Positions 26,460 through 34,503 of a stretch of DNA of 64,000 bases are shown here, piece after piece (positions within the stretch are counted from its first letter, which is position 1; the number at the start of each line of letters is the position of its first letter). Origin of the DNA: CAYXTW01 sp964452645 (lineage in GTDB: Bacteria; Zixibacteria; MSB-5A5; GN15; PGXB01). The stretch spans positions 124,001-188,000 of the forward strand of contig CAYVMO010000002.1 in the NCBI GenBank assembly GCA_964452645.1, written 5' to 3'. Under the pieces are notes generated by a model. It saw nothing but the letters and a program-made list of their open reading frames with translations, made no database searches and was not told where the DNA came from. The translations under genes were made by a program, and so were the position numbers.

Positions 26460-27551
26460 ATGGCAAAGAAAGTTTTGGTCGCCGTTTCAGGAGGGGTCGA
26501 TTCTTCTACGGCAATGATGCTGCTCAGGGAGGAGGGATACGAAGTCGCCGCAGCCCACATGAAATTGTGGGATTATGGGCGGGTCGGCGGTGATAGTTAT
26601 AAAGATGGCCGTTGTTGTTCATTGGAGTCGATTAACGATTTACGTTCTATTTGTAATCGACATTCCATTCCATTTTATGTTCTTGATTTCAGTTCCCAGT
26701 TTGAAAAAATAGTCATCAAAAATTTTGTCGCCGAATATGAAGCAGGTCGGACGCCCAACCCGTGTATCTTGTGTAATACGCACTTAAAATGGTTGTTACT
26801 TCTGAAGAAGGCCCTTGGAATCGGATGTGACTATATCGCCACCGGCCATTATGCGGCCGTGGATTATAATAAAAATAGTGACAGATACCTTTTGCGTAAA
26901 GGATTCGATGATACTCGTGATCAGTCCTACGCATTATGGGGCTTAACGCAAAAGGCGTTGTCGAAAACCTTGCTGCCTCTGGGAAAATGTAAAAAGAGTG
27001 AAATTCGAAGCAAAGCGCGCAGTTGGAATCTGAAAACGGCTGAAGCGGAAGAGTCTCAGGAGATATGCTTTATCGCCGACAATGATTATCGCCGATTTCT
27101 GACCGAATGGGAGCAAAAGCGGGGGAAAGGTTTTTGGCCGGGGGACATTGTCAATACCGACGGGGAGGTAATCGGGGAGCATAAAGGAGCCGTTTTTTAT
27201 ACTATTGGCCAGCGTAAGGGCTTGGGTATTGCTCATCCTACACCGCTTTATGTCCTGGATGTAGATGCGCGGTCGAACAGGATTACGGTCGGCTCTGATT
27301 CCGATTTGTATTCGGATAAAATGAACGTTGCCGATATCAACTGGGTATCAATTGATAATCCGGGAAAAGCATTCAGAGCGGATGTAAAAATCAGATACCT
27401 CCATTCAGCGTCGCCGGCAATTGTTATTCCGGGCAAAAGTAATAATGCCGACATTATCTTCGATTCCCCCCAGCGCGCCATTACGCCGGGTCAGTCGGCT
27501 GTTTTCTATGAGAATGATATTGTTCTTGGTGGCGGAATAATCGGCTCATAA
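26460..27551 (+). CDS. mnmA: tRNA 2-thiouridylase MnmA
   Basis: A 363-residue enzyme that thiolates U34 of tRNA Lys, Glu and Gln. It has the ATP-binding PP-loop AVSGGVDSS (residues 8-16), the first catalytic cysteine C102 in NPCILCN, and the second, C203, in QEICFIADN, in the same positions as the well-studied enzyme. GQRKGLGI near the C-terminal domain is also typical. The start is ATG 26460; a TTG at 26448 would add only four residues. It lies just after the cysteine desulfurase gene, its likely sulfur donor. Some residues around 40-55 (RVGGDSYKDGRCCS) carry an extra Cys pair, as in other MnmA proteins of this length. Confidence 0.96.
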   Translation: MAKKVLVAVSGGVDSSTAMMLLREEGYEVAAAHMKLWDYGRVGGDSYKDGRCCSLESINDLRSICNRHSIPFYVLDFSSQFEKIVIKNFVAEYEAGRTPNPCILCNTHLKWLLLLKKALGIGCDYIATGHYAAVDYNKNSDRYLLRKGFDDTRDQSYALWGLTQKALSKTLLPLGKCKKSEIRSKARSWNLKTAEAEESQEICFIADNDYRRFLTEWEQKRGKGFWPGDIVNTDGEVIGEHKGAVFYTIGQRKGLGIAHPTPLYVLDVDARSNRITVGSDSDLYSDKMNVADINWVSIDNPGKAFRADVKIRYLHSASPAIVIPGKSNNADIIFDSPQRAITPGQSAVFYENDIVLGGGIIGS

Positions 27552-27611
27552 AAAATGGTTGAACTTCGCTAATTTCTTTTATTTATTATATTCAGCGGGC
27601 GAATAAAATAT

Positions 27612-27617
27612 AAGGAG
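27612..27617 (+). promoter_or_regulatory. Strong Shine-Dalgarno
   Basis: AAGGAG, eight bases before ATG 27626. It fixes the start of the UPF0173 hydrolase. Confidence 0.8.
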
Positions 27618-27625
27618 AATGAATT

Positions 27626-28306
27626 ATGTTAAAAGCGACCTTTCTCGGACATAGCTGTGTGATGGCCACTGACGGCAAATATAAAATCATTATCGATCCT
27701 TTTTTAACCGATAATCCAGTGGCGGGGATGAAGGCTGATGATGTCGAAGTCGACTATATTCTGGTAACTCACGGACATGGCGACCATCTTGGGGATGCCG
27801 TCCCGATTGCCAGGCGAAATGATGCCACCATTATTGCCCCCAACGAGTTGGCGATATATGTCGCCAATCAGGGTGCCAAGGCGCATAACATGCACATCGG
27901 CGGTGCTTTTAACTTCCCTTTTGGCAAAGTCAAATTAACGATTGCGCATCATGGTTCGGGAGCCGGCGACGGGCTCGTTTATACCGGTAATCCCTGCGGA
28001 TTTATTATCAATATGGGCGGCAAAACATTGTACCATGCGGGCGATACCGCTTTATTTTATGATATGAAACTCATCGGTGAGATGAATTCAATCGATATCG
28101 CCTTCTTACCAATCGGTGATAATTTCACCATGGGTATCGATGACGGCGTCAAAGCAGTGGAATTTCTAAAGCCCAAAAAAGCGGTCCCGATGCATTACAA
28201 GACGTGGCCGGTAATCGATACTGATCCCAATGAATTTGCCGATAAATTAAAAGGTTTCGATACCGAAGTAATTATAATAAAGCCGGGCGAATCGGTCGAT
28301 GTTTGA
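27626..28306 (+). CDS. UPF0173 metal-dependent hydrolase (metallo-beta-lactamase fold)
   Basis: A 226-residue cytoplasmic hydrolase of the UPF0173 group. The metal-binding motif HGHGDHLGD lies at residues 49-57, further ligands are likely in IAHHGSG (near 110) and HAGDTALF (near 137), and the C-terminal PMHYKTWP supplies the last histidine. GHSCVMATDGKYKIIIDPF at the start (key part GHSC) is a family signature. Preceded by a strong AAGGAG site. The reaction is unknown; relatives are sometimes described as nucleases or esterases without firm evidence. It appears monocistronic or with the AsmA-like gene 70 bp downstream. Confidence 0.92.
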   Translation: MLKATFLGHSCVMATDGKYKIIIDPFLTDNPVAGMKADDVEVDYILVTHGHGDHLGDAVPIARRNDATIIAPNELAIYVANQGAKAHNMHIGGAFNFPFGKVKLTIAHHGSGAGDGLVYTGNPCGFIINMGGKTLYHAGDTALFYDMKLIGEMNSIDIAFLPIGDNFTMGIDDGVKAVEFLKPKKAVPMHYKTWPVIDTDPNEFADKLKGFDTEVIIIKPGESVDV

Positions 28307-28376
28307 ACATGATTTATTGTCTATATTAAAGGCCGATACATAGGATGGGGAATTTTTGTTATAAAGTGATAGTTTA

Positions 28377-30830
28377 ATGAAACGTCTTAAGAAGATAATA
28401 ATCTGGGGCATAATAGTAATAATTATTGTAGTTTTTGTCGGTGTGGGCGGCATAATTCTGTTTTTCCCAAAGGAAAAAGTCAAACAGATGGCCATCGACA
28501 AAATCTCGGCCGGTCTGGATCGGGATGTTACCATCGATGATATTTCGGTATCTTTTATGGGTGGTATCGGAGCCTATTTGGAAGGAATCAAAATCGATAA
28601 TCCGCGCGGATTTAAGGAGCCTTATTTTCTTCAGGCGGAGGCGCTTGACATTAAACTGCAATTCTGGCCGCTTTTGAAAAAGCAGGTGCAGGTCGATAAA
28701 TTGATTTTGGTCAGGCCGGAGATTGTGCTTCATAAGCTCCCGGACGGCAGCATTAATTACCATTTCGGGGCAGCCGAAGCTGAAACCCCCAAAGCTGCGG
28801 AAAAGCTGCCGGAAGAATCGAAAGTGGCCCTGGCGGCAATCTCATTCGACAATATGGCCGTGGAAAAGGGCCGCTGCCATTTTATCGATGATTCCTCGAA
28901 AATGAATATTTCCATAATCGGGCTTGACCTGGAATCCAAATTACAAACGACGGAAAACAAAACCTACCATGCTTTTGGCGAACTGGACATCGATTCGCTT
29001 CTGGTTGCTCTGGACACGATGGCGCTTCCGAAGCTTAGGGCCACGGCCGATTATGATGCTGTCTATGACATGAATAAAAACAGTCTCGAGTTGACCAAGC
29101 TTGAAGTGGATGTTAATGGAATCAAAGCATCTGTCAAAGGTAATGTCCCGGACTTCGATACTTTTAATGGCAGTGAGCTCGATGTTACTACCGGCCATAT
29201 AGCAATAAAGGATGTCTTGACACTGCTTTCTGAAGAGCAAAAAGCCCTTGTAAAAGATTATACGATCGACGGAAAATTGTCGCTGAAGGCATCGCTTGAG
29301 TATGATAATTCTACCAAAGATACAATATCGTACAAGGCCGATATAGTCCTGGCCGGAATAAAAATCTCGGGGGCGGAAATTCCGGGACAGGTGGCTGTCG
29401 ACTCGGCCGGATTGGGAATCAGGAATAACCATGCCGACGTCAATATTTATAAAGCATCGTTCGACAATAATGAATTCCATGGCGTGGCGACAATCACCGA
29501 TTTTGAAAATCCTTCGGCCAAAGGACAATTTATGGGCGGGGTCAATCTGGCCTCCCTGAATCGTTTTCTCCCTGAGGCCGGCCAGCCGAAACTTACCGGG
29601 GATATGAAGTTCGATATTTCGTTTTATGGACCGGTCAAAACCTATGCGCAAATGCAACTGTCGGGCGGGCTGACTATCTCGAGTGCCAGCTATAGCGCGA
29701 CGACTCTGCCGGAACCGATCGAATCTTTTAACCTGGACGCCTCGATAAAAAGCAGCGATATCAAGATTAAAAACCTGGCCGTTAAATTTCCGTCCTCCGA
29801 TTTCGTTATGAGCGGCACAATGGCTAATGCATTTCCATATCTTATGCCAGGGCATAAACAGAAGGCACAAAGGCCGAATTTGGAATTCAAGCTGACGTCG
29901 AAACGATTCGATGTCGATAAGCTTTTTCCCGAGGTGGCACCGGGTGTGGGCGGCAATCCGATGGAACTGCCGTCCGATTCGCTGCCGCCGATAATCCTGC
30001 CTGATATTAACGGACATGGTACAGCGGCGATCGATACGCTGATTTACACACAGGTAGAATTTACCAAGATCACCGGTGATGTTGTTATTAAAGAGCGGCG
30101 GGTATTCGTGGATAATGCCAAGGGCAATGTCTATACCGGTCAAGTCACCGGCGAGACAACGATTGATCTTAATGATTTTGAAAAACCGGTTTACAGCGGA
30201 ACGTTCGTTGCGACGCAGGTCGAGGCCGACGATTTCCTGTCCCGATTTACAAAATTCGGCGGGCACCTGTTCGGGAAACTTGATGTCAGCGGCGCTTTTA
30301 CCACTCAGGGCTGGGAGCCTGATTCGATTATGAAGACGCTTTCTATGGAGGGGAAGGCTAATATTCATGAGGCCAGATTGATAAATTTTGATTTAATAAA
30401 AAAGCTGGCTGAACAAGCCAAGATGAAAACATTCGATGAAGAAAAAATCAAAGACCTTTCGACAGGATACAATGTGAAAGATGGTCGTGTTGCTTTTGAT
30501 GAGCTTAAATTAAATTCCAATTTCGGCGATTGGAAAATAACCGGTTCAGCCGGATTTGACGGGTCGTTATCGTACAGCGGCCAGGTTCTGTTATCGGAGA
30601 AGGTCAGCAATGATTTGATGTCGCAATCAGGATTGGTGTCTTCGCTGGCCGGGTGGATGAAGCAGGAGGGCACCAATCGTGTGAATATACCGTTCACGCT
30701 GGGGGGAACGTACAGCAGCCCAAAATTCGGATTGGATTTATCGTTCCAGAACATGTTAAAAGATAAAGCCAAGGACGACCTCAAAGATAAGGCGACCGAC
30801 GCTCTAAAATCTCTTTTCAAAAAGAAATAG
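28377..30830 (+). CDS. AsmA-family envelope protein
   Basis: An 817-residue protein with one N-terminal membrane anchor (residues about 6-31, IIIWGIIVIIIVVFVGVGG) and a long periplasmic beta-rich region. The start of the soluble part, ISAGLDRDVTIDDISVSF, followed by GIKIDNPRGF, is the AsmA signature. The C-terminal part (VKDGRVAFDELKLNSNFGDW) matches the usual AsmA ending, and a lysine-rich tail follows. AsmA-like proteins are long lipid-transfer bridges related to TamB; this window thus encodes two such bridges. No barrel gene is next to this one. The substrate is unknown. Confidence 0.85.
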   Translation: MKRLKKIIIWGIIVIIIVVFVGVGGIILFFPKEKVKQMAIDKISAGLDRDVTIDDISVSFMGGIGAYLEGIKIDNPRGFKEPYFLQAEALDIKLQFWPLLKKQVQVDKLILVRPEIVLHKLPDGSINYHFGAAEAETPKAAEKLPEESKVALAAISFDNMAVEKGRCHFIDDSSKMNISIIGLDLESKLQTTENKTYHAFGELDIDSLLVALDTMALPKLRATADYDAVYDMNKNSLELTKLEVDVNGIKASVKGNVPDFDTFNGSELDVTTGHIAIKDVLTLLSEEQKALVKDYTIDGKLSLKASLEYDNSTKDTISYKADIVLAGIKISGAEIPGQVAVDSAGLGIRNNHADVNIYKASFDNNEFHGVATITDFENPSAKGQFMGGVNLASLNRFLPEAGQPKLTGDMKFDISFYGPVKTYAQMQLSGGLTISSASYSATTLPEPIESFNLDASIKSSDIKIKNLAVKFPSSDFVMSGTMANAFPYLMPGHKQKAQRPNLEFKLTSKRFDVDKLFPEVAPGVGGNPMELPSDSLPPIILPDINGHGTAAIDTLIYTQVEFTKITGDVVIKERRVFVDNAKGNVYTGQVTGETTIDLNDFEKPVYSGTFVATQVEADDFLSRFTKFGGHLFGKLDVSGAFTTQGWEPDSIMKTLSMEGKANIHEARLINFDLIKKLAEQAKMKTFDEEKIKDLSTGYNVKDGRVAFDELKLNSNFGDWKITGSAGFDGSLSYSGQVLLSEKVSNDLMSQSGLVSSLAGWMKQEGTNRVNIPFTLGGTYSSPKFGLDLSFQNMLKDKAKDDLKDKATDALKSLFKKK

Positions 30831-30870
30831 GTTCAACCATCGGTATCAGCATCCGATACGTAGAGTAATT

Positions 30871-31446
30871 ATGATATTCAAAAGCATTATCGAAGATATT
30901 AAAGCGATTTATCGCAACGATCCGGCGGCGAAAAATATCGAATTTCTTCTGTACCCCGGTTTTCACGCGATATTTTTTCATCGCTTTTTGCACATCATGT
31001 ACAAAATCGGGATACCGTTTATTCCGAGGCTGCTCTCGCAGATATCGAAGTTTTTCACCGGGGTGGAGATTCATCCGGGGGCGACCATCGGCAAGGGATT
31101 TTTTATCGATCATGGTTCGGGGGTGGTGATAGGTGAGACGGCCGAAATCGGCGACAATTGTGTCCTGTTTCATAATGTGACGCTCGGAGGGACGGGCAAG
31201 CATGTCGGCAAACGGCACCCGACCATCGGCAACAACGTCTTTATCGGCACGGGCGCGATTCTGCTGGGTCCGCTGCGAATCGGCAATAATGTCAAAATCG
31301 GCGCCAATACGTTTTTGTACATGGTCGATATTCCGGATAATGCCACCGTCGTCGGGACACCGGGATACATCACGCGTCTCGACGGCAGACCGGTCAATAT
31401 GAAGCCGCAGAAAACGCTCGTCCCGATCGAGAACATGATTCAATAG
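30871..31446 (+). CDS. cysE: Serine O-acetyltransferase
   Basis: A 191-residue enzyme that makes O-acetylserine for cysteine synthesis. A helical N-terminal domain (about 1-65) precedes a left-handed beta-helix of hexapeptide repeats: GVEIHPGATIGKGFFIDHG, then VVIGETAEIGDN and TLGGTGK. The key catalytic segment is IDHGSGVVIGET, with His and Asp. The length corresponds to the short EpsC-like CysE form. It is the last conserved gene before the accessory island; a CysK partner is not in the window. The desulfurase gene upstream also uses cysteine, but the distance does not prove a functional link. Confidence 0.92.
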   Translation: MIFKSIIEDIKAIYRNDPAAKNIEFLLYPGFHAIFFHRFLHIMYKIGIPFIPRLLSQISKFFTGVEIHPGATIGKGFFIDHGSGVVIGETAEIGDNCVLFHNVTLGGTGKHVGKRHPTIGNNVFIGTGAILLGPLRIGNNVKIGANTFLYMVDIPDNATVVGTPGYITRLDGRPVNMKPQKTLVPIENMIQ

Positions 31447-31470
31447 CTTATTCATCACAAATATTAATCA

Positions 31471-31525
31471 CGTCATTGCGAGAAGCGTAATCCCGATGCC
31501 TCGGGATAAGCGACATGGCAATCTC
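31471..31525 (+). repeat. REP-like palindromic unit, copy 1
   Basis: Begins CGTCATTGCGAG, contains an inner hairpin (TCCCGA, 4-nt loop, TCGGGA; 31491-31506) and ends GGCAATCTC. The CGTCATTGCGAG phrase is a dispersed intergenic repeat known from several unrelated bacterial genomes (recalled, not searched). Confidence 0.75.
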
Positions 31526-31618
31526 AACGTATCGATTTGACAATGATGCATCATTCAAAGTAATTTCTGTTTGGGTTTTTCGTGTCTCAAATATACGACA
31601 ATCTCACTATCGTTTTGA

Positions 31619-31682
31619 TAGATTGCCACGTCGTCACTCGTCCCCCGCCGGCGCGGGGGTCGCGTTCCTCCTCACAATGACG
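31619..31682 (-). repeat. REP-like palindromic unit, copy 2, inverted
   Basis: Read on the minus strand it begins CGTCATTGTGAG, one mismatch from copy 1, contains a hairpin (CCCCCGC with GCGGGGG, 31642-31659) and ends GGCAATCT. The two copies face each other about 95 bp apart, as in BIME-type pairs. Confidence 0.75.
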
Positions 31683-31804
31683 TTTCGAGGTTTCATTCAT
31701 AAATGGCTTCGTTTCCGATTTTCCCCGGAAATTTCGATATGTAATTGTACGGGCGATCCTCGCGGTTGCCCATGTTTGAAAGGCGTCGGTGGCACAGTAA
31801 TCGA

Positions 31805-31825
31805 GGGCGGGGACAAGCCCCGCCC
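31805..31825. repeat. GC-rich palindrome
   Basis: GGGCGGGG, five bases, CCCCGCCC: a perfect 8-bp stem inside the intergenic repeat cluster. No T-run follows, so it is not a typical terminator. Confidence 0.7.
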
Positions 31826-31844
31826 CTCGGTTGAAATTAAGAGT

Positions 31845-32120
31845 GGATTGCATAAAACGGCATTTATTTGCATAAAATACAGAATATATTGCCTGATTTT
31901 GTGTGAAAATTCCGTGTAACCGATTGTTACGGTTACTAGTCCAATGAATTGGGTTCGTTTCGCATATTTTAACATCTTTATTTTTGGGTATTTCCCTGAC
32001 TGTGATAAAATGTGTTCCTTGGCGATGGCGGTAGTGATTTGGTAGTGTCTTTGTATGGTGCAATATTCCATATTCGGTCCTTTTTTTATTTCTATATAAC
32101 GGCCGGGAATCGGAAATAAC
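31845..32120 (+). repeat. Diverged direct repeat, copy A
   Basis: It can be aligned by eye with 32855-33067. Shared blocks include CGTGTAAC with flanking GTGaaaaT-rich sequence, AATTGGGT/AATTGGAT, GATTTGGTAG/GATTTGATAG, and CATATTCGGTCCTT/CATATTCGGCCCTT. Copy A carries about 70 extra bases in the middle. The spurious frame on the minus strand contains CETNPIHW-like wording, as in a repeat seen in other environmental genomes (from memory). Confidence 0.6.
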
Positions 32121-32223
32121 ATTGATTTGGTAGCGATTTTGAAAACAGAGTTCGTGCGAAAACAGAATACAGTAATGAATCGTGACGGGAAGAAACCCAC
32201 CGCAGAGCGGATGGGCTACCGGT

Positions 32224-32718
32224 TTATTTTTTATCAGAGGCGTCGGAAAAGTGCATCTGGACAATAACCCAACGACCATCGCGCTTTTCCAGTACCCCGG
32301 TCCAGCGGACATCTTCCCAATTGGCGGGTTGTCCCTGCCATTCATTATAATCATCAAGTCGCGCATGATACCAGGCGACATCGCCGGATCGGGACAGGTT
32401 TATCCGGAGTTCCCTGATCTCGTAACGATTCGCCTTAAAATCATCATTCATGAAGAATCTGTCAGTCATGTCGGCAAATGCCTGGAAACCATGTATGGTA
32501 TCGGCGTCTTTGGGTGAAAACCAGAACAGCTCCGGATCATGAGCAAAGCAACTGAATAAAAGTTCTGTGTCTTTAGTTGCGGCCCATCCGATATTGTCAT
32601 GGAGGACCTTGCTAATTGCGGCTTTCTCTGCGGCAACATTCTGTTCCTGATTCATTTTGTTACAACCTCCTTCAATTATTATTGACAGGCTTAATGCAAA
32701 CAGAAGTAATCGATTCAT
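32224..32718 (-). CDS. SnoaL/DUF4440-like lipoprotein
   Basis: A 164-residue protein with a signal peptide and a lipobox-like ending IIEGGC (Cys19), then a domain of the SnoaL/NTF2-like fold, about residues 30-158. Typical features are AAISKVLHDNIGWAATKD at the start, FWFSPKDADTIHG in the middle and the closing strands WEDVRWTGVLEKRDGRW then IVQMHFS, as in DUF4440 proteins with a predicted small-molecule pocket. It is the only gene between the two copies of a diverged direct repeat and is oriented against its neighbours. Function and ligand unknown. Confidence 0.75.
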   Translation of the reverse strand: MNRLLLFALSLSIIIEGGCNKMNQEQNVAAEKAAISKVLHDNIGWAATKDTELLFSCFAHDPELFWFSPKDADTIHGFQAFADMTDRFFMNDDFKANRYEIRELRINLSRSGDVAWYHARLDDYNEWQGQPANWEDVRWTGVLEKRDGRWVIVQMHFSDASDKK

Positions 32719-33207
32719 TGTTTCTTCTTCCGTTATAAAAGATTTTCGTTATTACTTAACGGTACTACATGTGATTTATCCCGTTTTTCAATTTACATAT
32801 TACAATACGCGGCGCAGTCAAAATGGGTTCGATCAAATTTTCAAAAAAAAATTTATGCATCGATAAAATGGGTTTGAATCGCATATAAAACATCGATTTT
32901 TTGTCATTTTTGGGGCGAAAAATCGTGTAACGGGTTGTGGGGGAGGATAATACGATAAATTGGATGCATTTAACGGGAGTATTGATTTGATAGCGTTTTT
33001 GTCTGACACAATTTGACATATTCGGCCCTTTGTTGATTCTATATTAGTGTGGGGAGGCGGGAATAACGGTGGAAAGGTGGGGAAAATGCGATGCTATCGA
33101 ATTCCTTTTTGTAAAGTTGTCGTACAAATATAATATTTTATATTTTTCGGGAAGAATTATCGATTATAATTGTATTCCTTATATAAATTTAAAATTAGGG
33201 AGAAAGG
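32719..33207. other. 489-bp AT-rich gap with repeat copy B
   Basis: No credible gene. It holds the second copy of the direct repeat and an AT-rich region upstream of the protease gene. TATAAT-like words occur near 33164 but lack a good -35. Confidence 0.6.
32855..33067 (+). repeat. Diverged direct repeat, copy B
   Basis: Partner of 31845-32120, same orientation, about 1 kb apart. The alignment is collinear from GCATcGATAAAA to GGGAATAACGG but lacks the about 70-bp central block of copy A. Confidence 0.6.
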
Positions 33208-34173
33208 ATGATCATTATGAAGGCATTTATTGCATACCTAATCTCATTGACGCTTTTATGTCAAATATCCGAAGGAAGAGACAAAATCATCAAAGGATCT
33301 TTAGAAGATTATATGAACACTGTTGTTGCAATAGGTTTTTTGGATTCGAATAAGGTATGGAAAGACTATGGCACTGGATTCCTCATGTATGATTATGGAG
33401 ATGCACCTTATTATTTAATTACAAATAAGCATATTTTTCAATTCGAAGATTCCGTCGGAAATTTGGGAAATTTTGATTCGATTTGGATCAAGGCAAAAAC
33501 AAAAGGGGATTACAAGGTCATCACCGGTAGTTATGAAGGCGACTATATTATTTATAACCTTAAATTGATTGAAAATGATACACTATTATGGACCGGTCAT
33601 ACGAACAAAAATATTGACATAGCGGTAATATATTTCCCGCCTTCAGACATATTAAATAGGATATTAAATTATTATAGCGAGTTTTCATCATTCCCGAAAT
33701 CAAGCTACTGTTTGTTTGATAGTCTTAGATTGACCCAAAATTTATTATTTTTTGGTTTTCCCTTAGGTATTGGCGCGGAGAAAAGGCCGGCTCCAGTCGT
33801 GCGGTCAGGAATGCTAGCATATCTAAATGGAAGTGATAGGACTTTTCTGATGGATGGGCAGGCTTTCGGTGGAAGTAGCGGAAGCCCCGTAATTACTACT
33901 GGCGCATCAATGTGTGGGGTCCCAGTTTCGCACACCTGGTTATTAGCGGGGATTGTCGCCGCTTTTAGGGGATCACCAATACGCTATAAAACATTGATCC
34001 AGGACGCAGCTTCGAAGAAGGACTCCATACCCTTTGAAAATTCAGGTTTGACTATTGTCCATTCCACAGATTTGATAATCGAAACAATCAAAGAGCATGA
34101 CGGAAGGATGCAGAATAGATTTAGTGGGCAGTATAAAGCGTTAAAAAAAATTAAAATGCCGCCCAAAAAATAA
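33208..34173 (+). CDS. Exported trypsin-like serine protease
   Basis: A 321-residue protein with a signal peptide (AFIAYLISLTLLCQISEG) and a complete trypsin-type triad: H75 in ITNKHIF, D137 in NIDIAV, and S224 in GGSSGSPV. No PDZ domain follows, so it is not a DegP/HtrA protein. The gene appears more AT-rich than the genes around it (many ATA, TTA and AAT codons) and sits inside a repeat-filled island, which suggests horizontal acquisition. Starts at 33208 after AGGGAG; ATG 33217 is also possible and gives a tidier signal peptide. The target is unknown. Confidence 0.8.
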   Translation: MIIMKAFIAYLISLTLLCQISEGRDKIIKGSLEDYMNTVVAIGFLDSNKVWKDYGTGFLMYDYGDAPYYLITNKHIFQFEDSVGNLGNFDSIWIKAKTKGDYKVITGSYEGDYIIYNLKLIENDTLLWTGHTNKNIDIAVIYFPPSDILNRILNYYSEFSSFPKSSYCLFDSLRLTQNLLFFGFPLGIGAEKRPAPVVRSGMLAYLNGSDRTFLMDGQAFGGSSGSPVITTGASMCGVPVSHTWLLAGIVAAFRGSPIRYKTLIQDAASKKDSIPFENSGLTIVHSTDLIIETIKEHDGRMQNRFSGQYKALKKIKMPPKK

Positions 34174-34187
34174 GGTATAGCGCATTT

Positions 34188-34263
34188 GGCAGGATCGCCC
34201 TTCGCTTCGCTTGGGCCCCTCGACATCTCGCCGAGGCTCGATGTCTCGGGCGGGGATCCTGCC
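34188..34263. repeat. Nested palindrome after the protease gene
   Basis: Outer arms GGCAGGATC (34188-34196) and GATCCTGCC (34255-34263); an inner arm pair GACATC and GATGTC. The 76-bp element resembles a REP unit and marks the right side of the island. Confidence 0.65.
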
Positions 34264-34289
34264 CTACGATTTTAGTCCTATCTTTTTAA

Positions 34290-34317
34290 TTGACAAAAGA
34301 TTGTAAAAAGGTATCTT
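34290..34317 (+). promoter_or_regulatory. Possible promoter of proS
   Basis: TTGACA (34290-34295), a 16-bp spacer, TATCTT (34312-34317). It would give a leader of about 180 nt containing three hairpins. Confidence 0.5.
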
Positions 34318-34412
34318 GGCCAATTGCCGAATTATAATAGTATAGCTATTATTTTGGCAGGGTGGCGCACTCAACTGGGTGCGGGGTAATTTGAACGTTT
34401 CTGAATAATAAA

Positions 34413-34465
34413 CCCACCCCAAGGGGTGGGGCACCCGGGCGGTCGATCCCACAGCAAGCTGTGGG
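34413..34465 (+). repeat. Two consecutive perfect 8-bp hairpins
   Basis: CCCACCCC-AA-GGGGTGGG (34413-34430) and CCCACAGC-AA-GCTGTGGG (34448-34465). They share the CCCAC/GTGGG ends and a 2-nt AA centre and sit 38 nt before the proS start. Confidence 0.75.
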
Positions 34466-34503
34466 GCAATCGTGTGAGATGTTAAGCGAGTTTGGAGTTT
34501 TGG

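Larger units (their letters stand above)
31447..32223. other. 777-bp non-coding stretch rich in repeats
   Basis: Open frames here are short, mutually overlapping on both strands and have no family features. The stretch holds a pair of REP-like units in inverted orientation, a GC palindrome and one copy of a diverged direct repeat, each listed separately. Confidence 0.75.
34174..34503. other. 330-bp repeat-rich leader region of proS
   Basis: Holds a nested palindrome (34188-34263), a promoter (34290-34317), a 7-bp AT hairpin (ATAATAG with CTATTAT, 34334-34352) and two perfect 8-bp hairpins. No frame with gene features. Confidence 0.65.

Noticed and set aside
28941..30368. Long open frame of 475 codons antisense to the AsmA-like gene
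   Set aside because: Product has no domain or signal features and a His/Arg/Ile-rich composition typical of a shadow frame; the sense strand is a clear gene.
31587..32381. Several overlapping frames of 130-265 codons on both strands in the repeat region
   Set aside because: They span palindromes and diverged repeats, have no family features and conflict with each other.
34358..34400. T-box leader before proS
   Set aside because: AGGGTGG is present, but the following bases do not match the T-box consensus, and no specifier-loop or antiterminator layout is visible.
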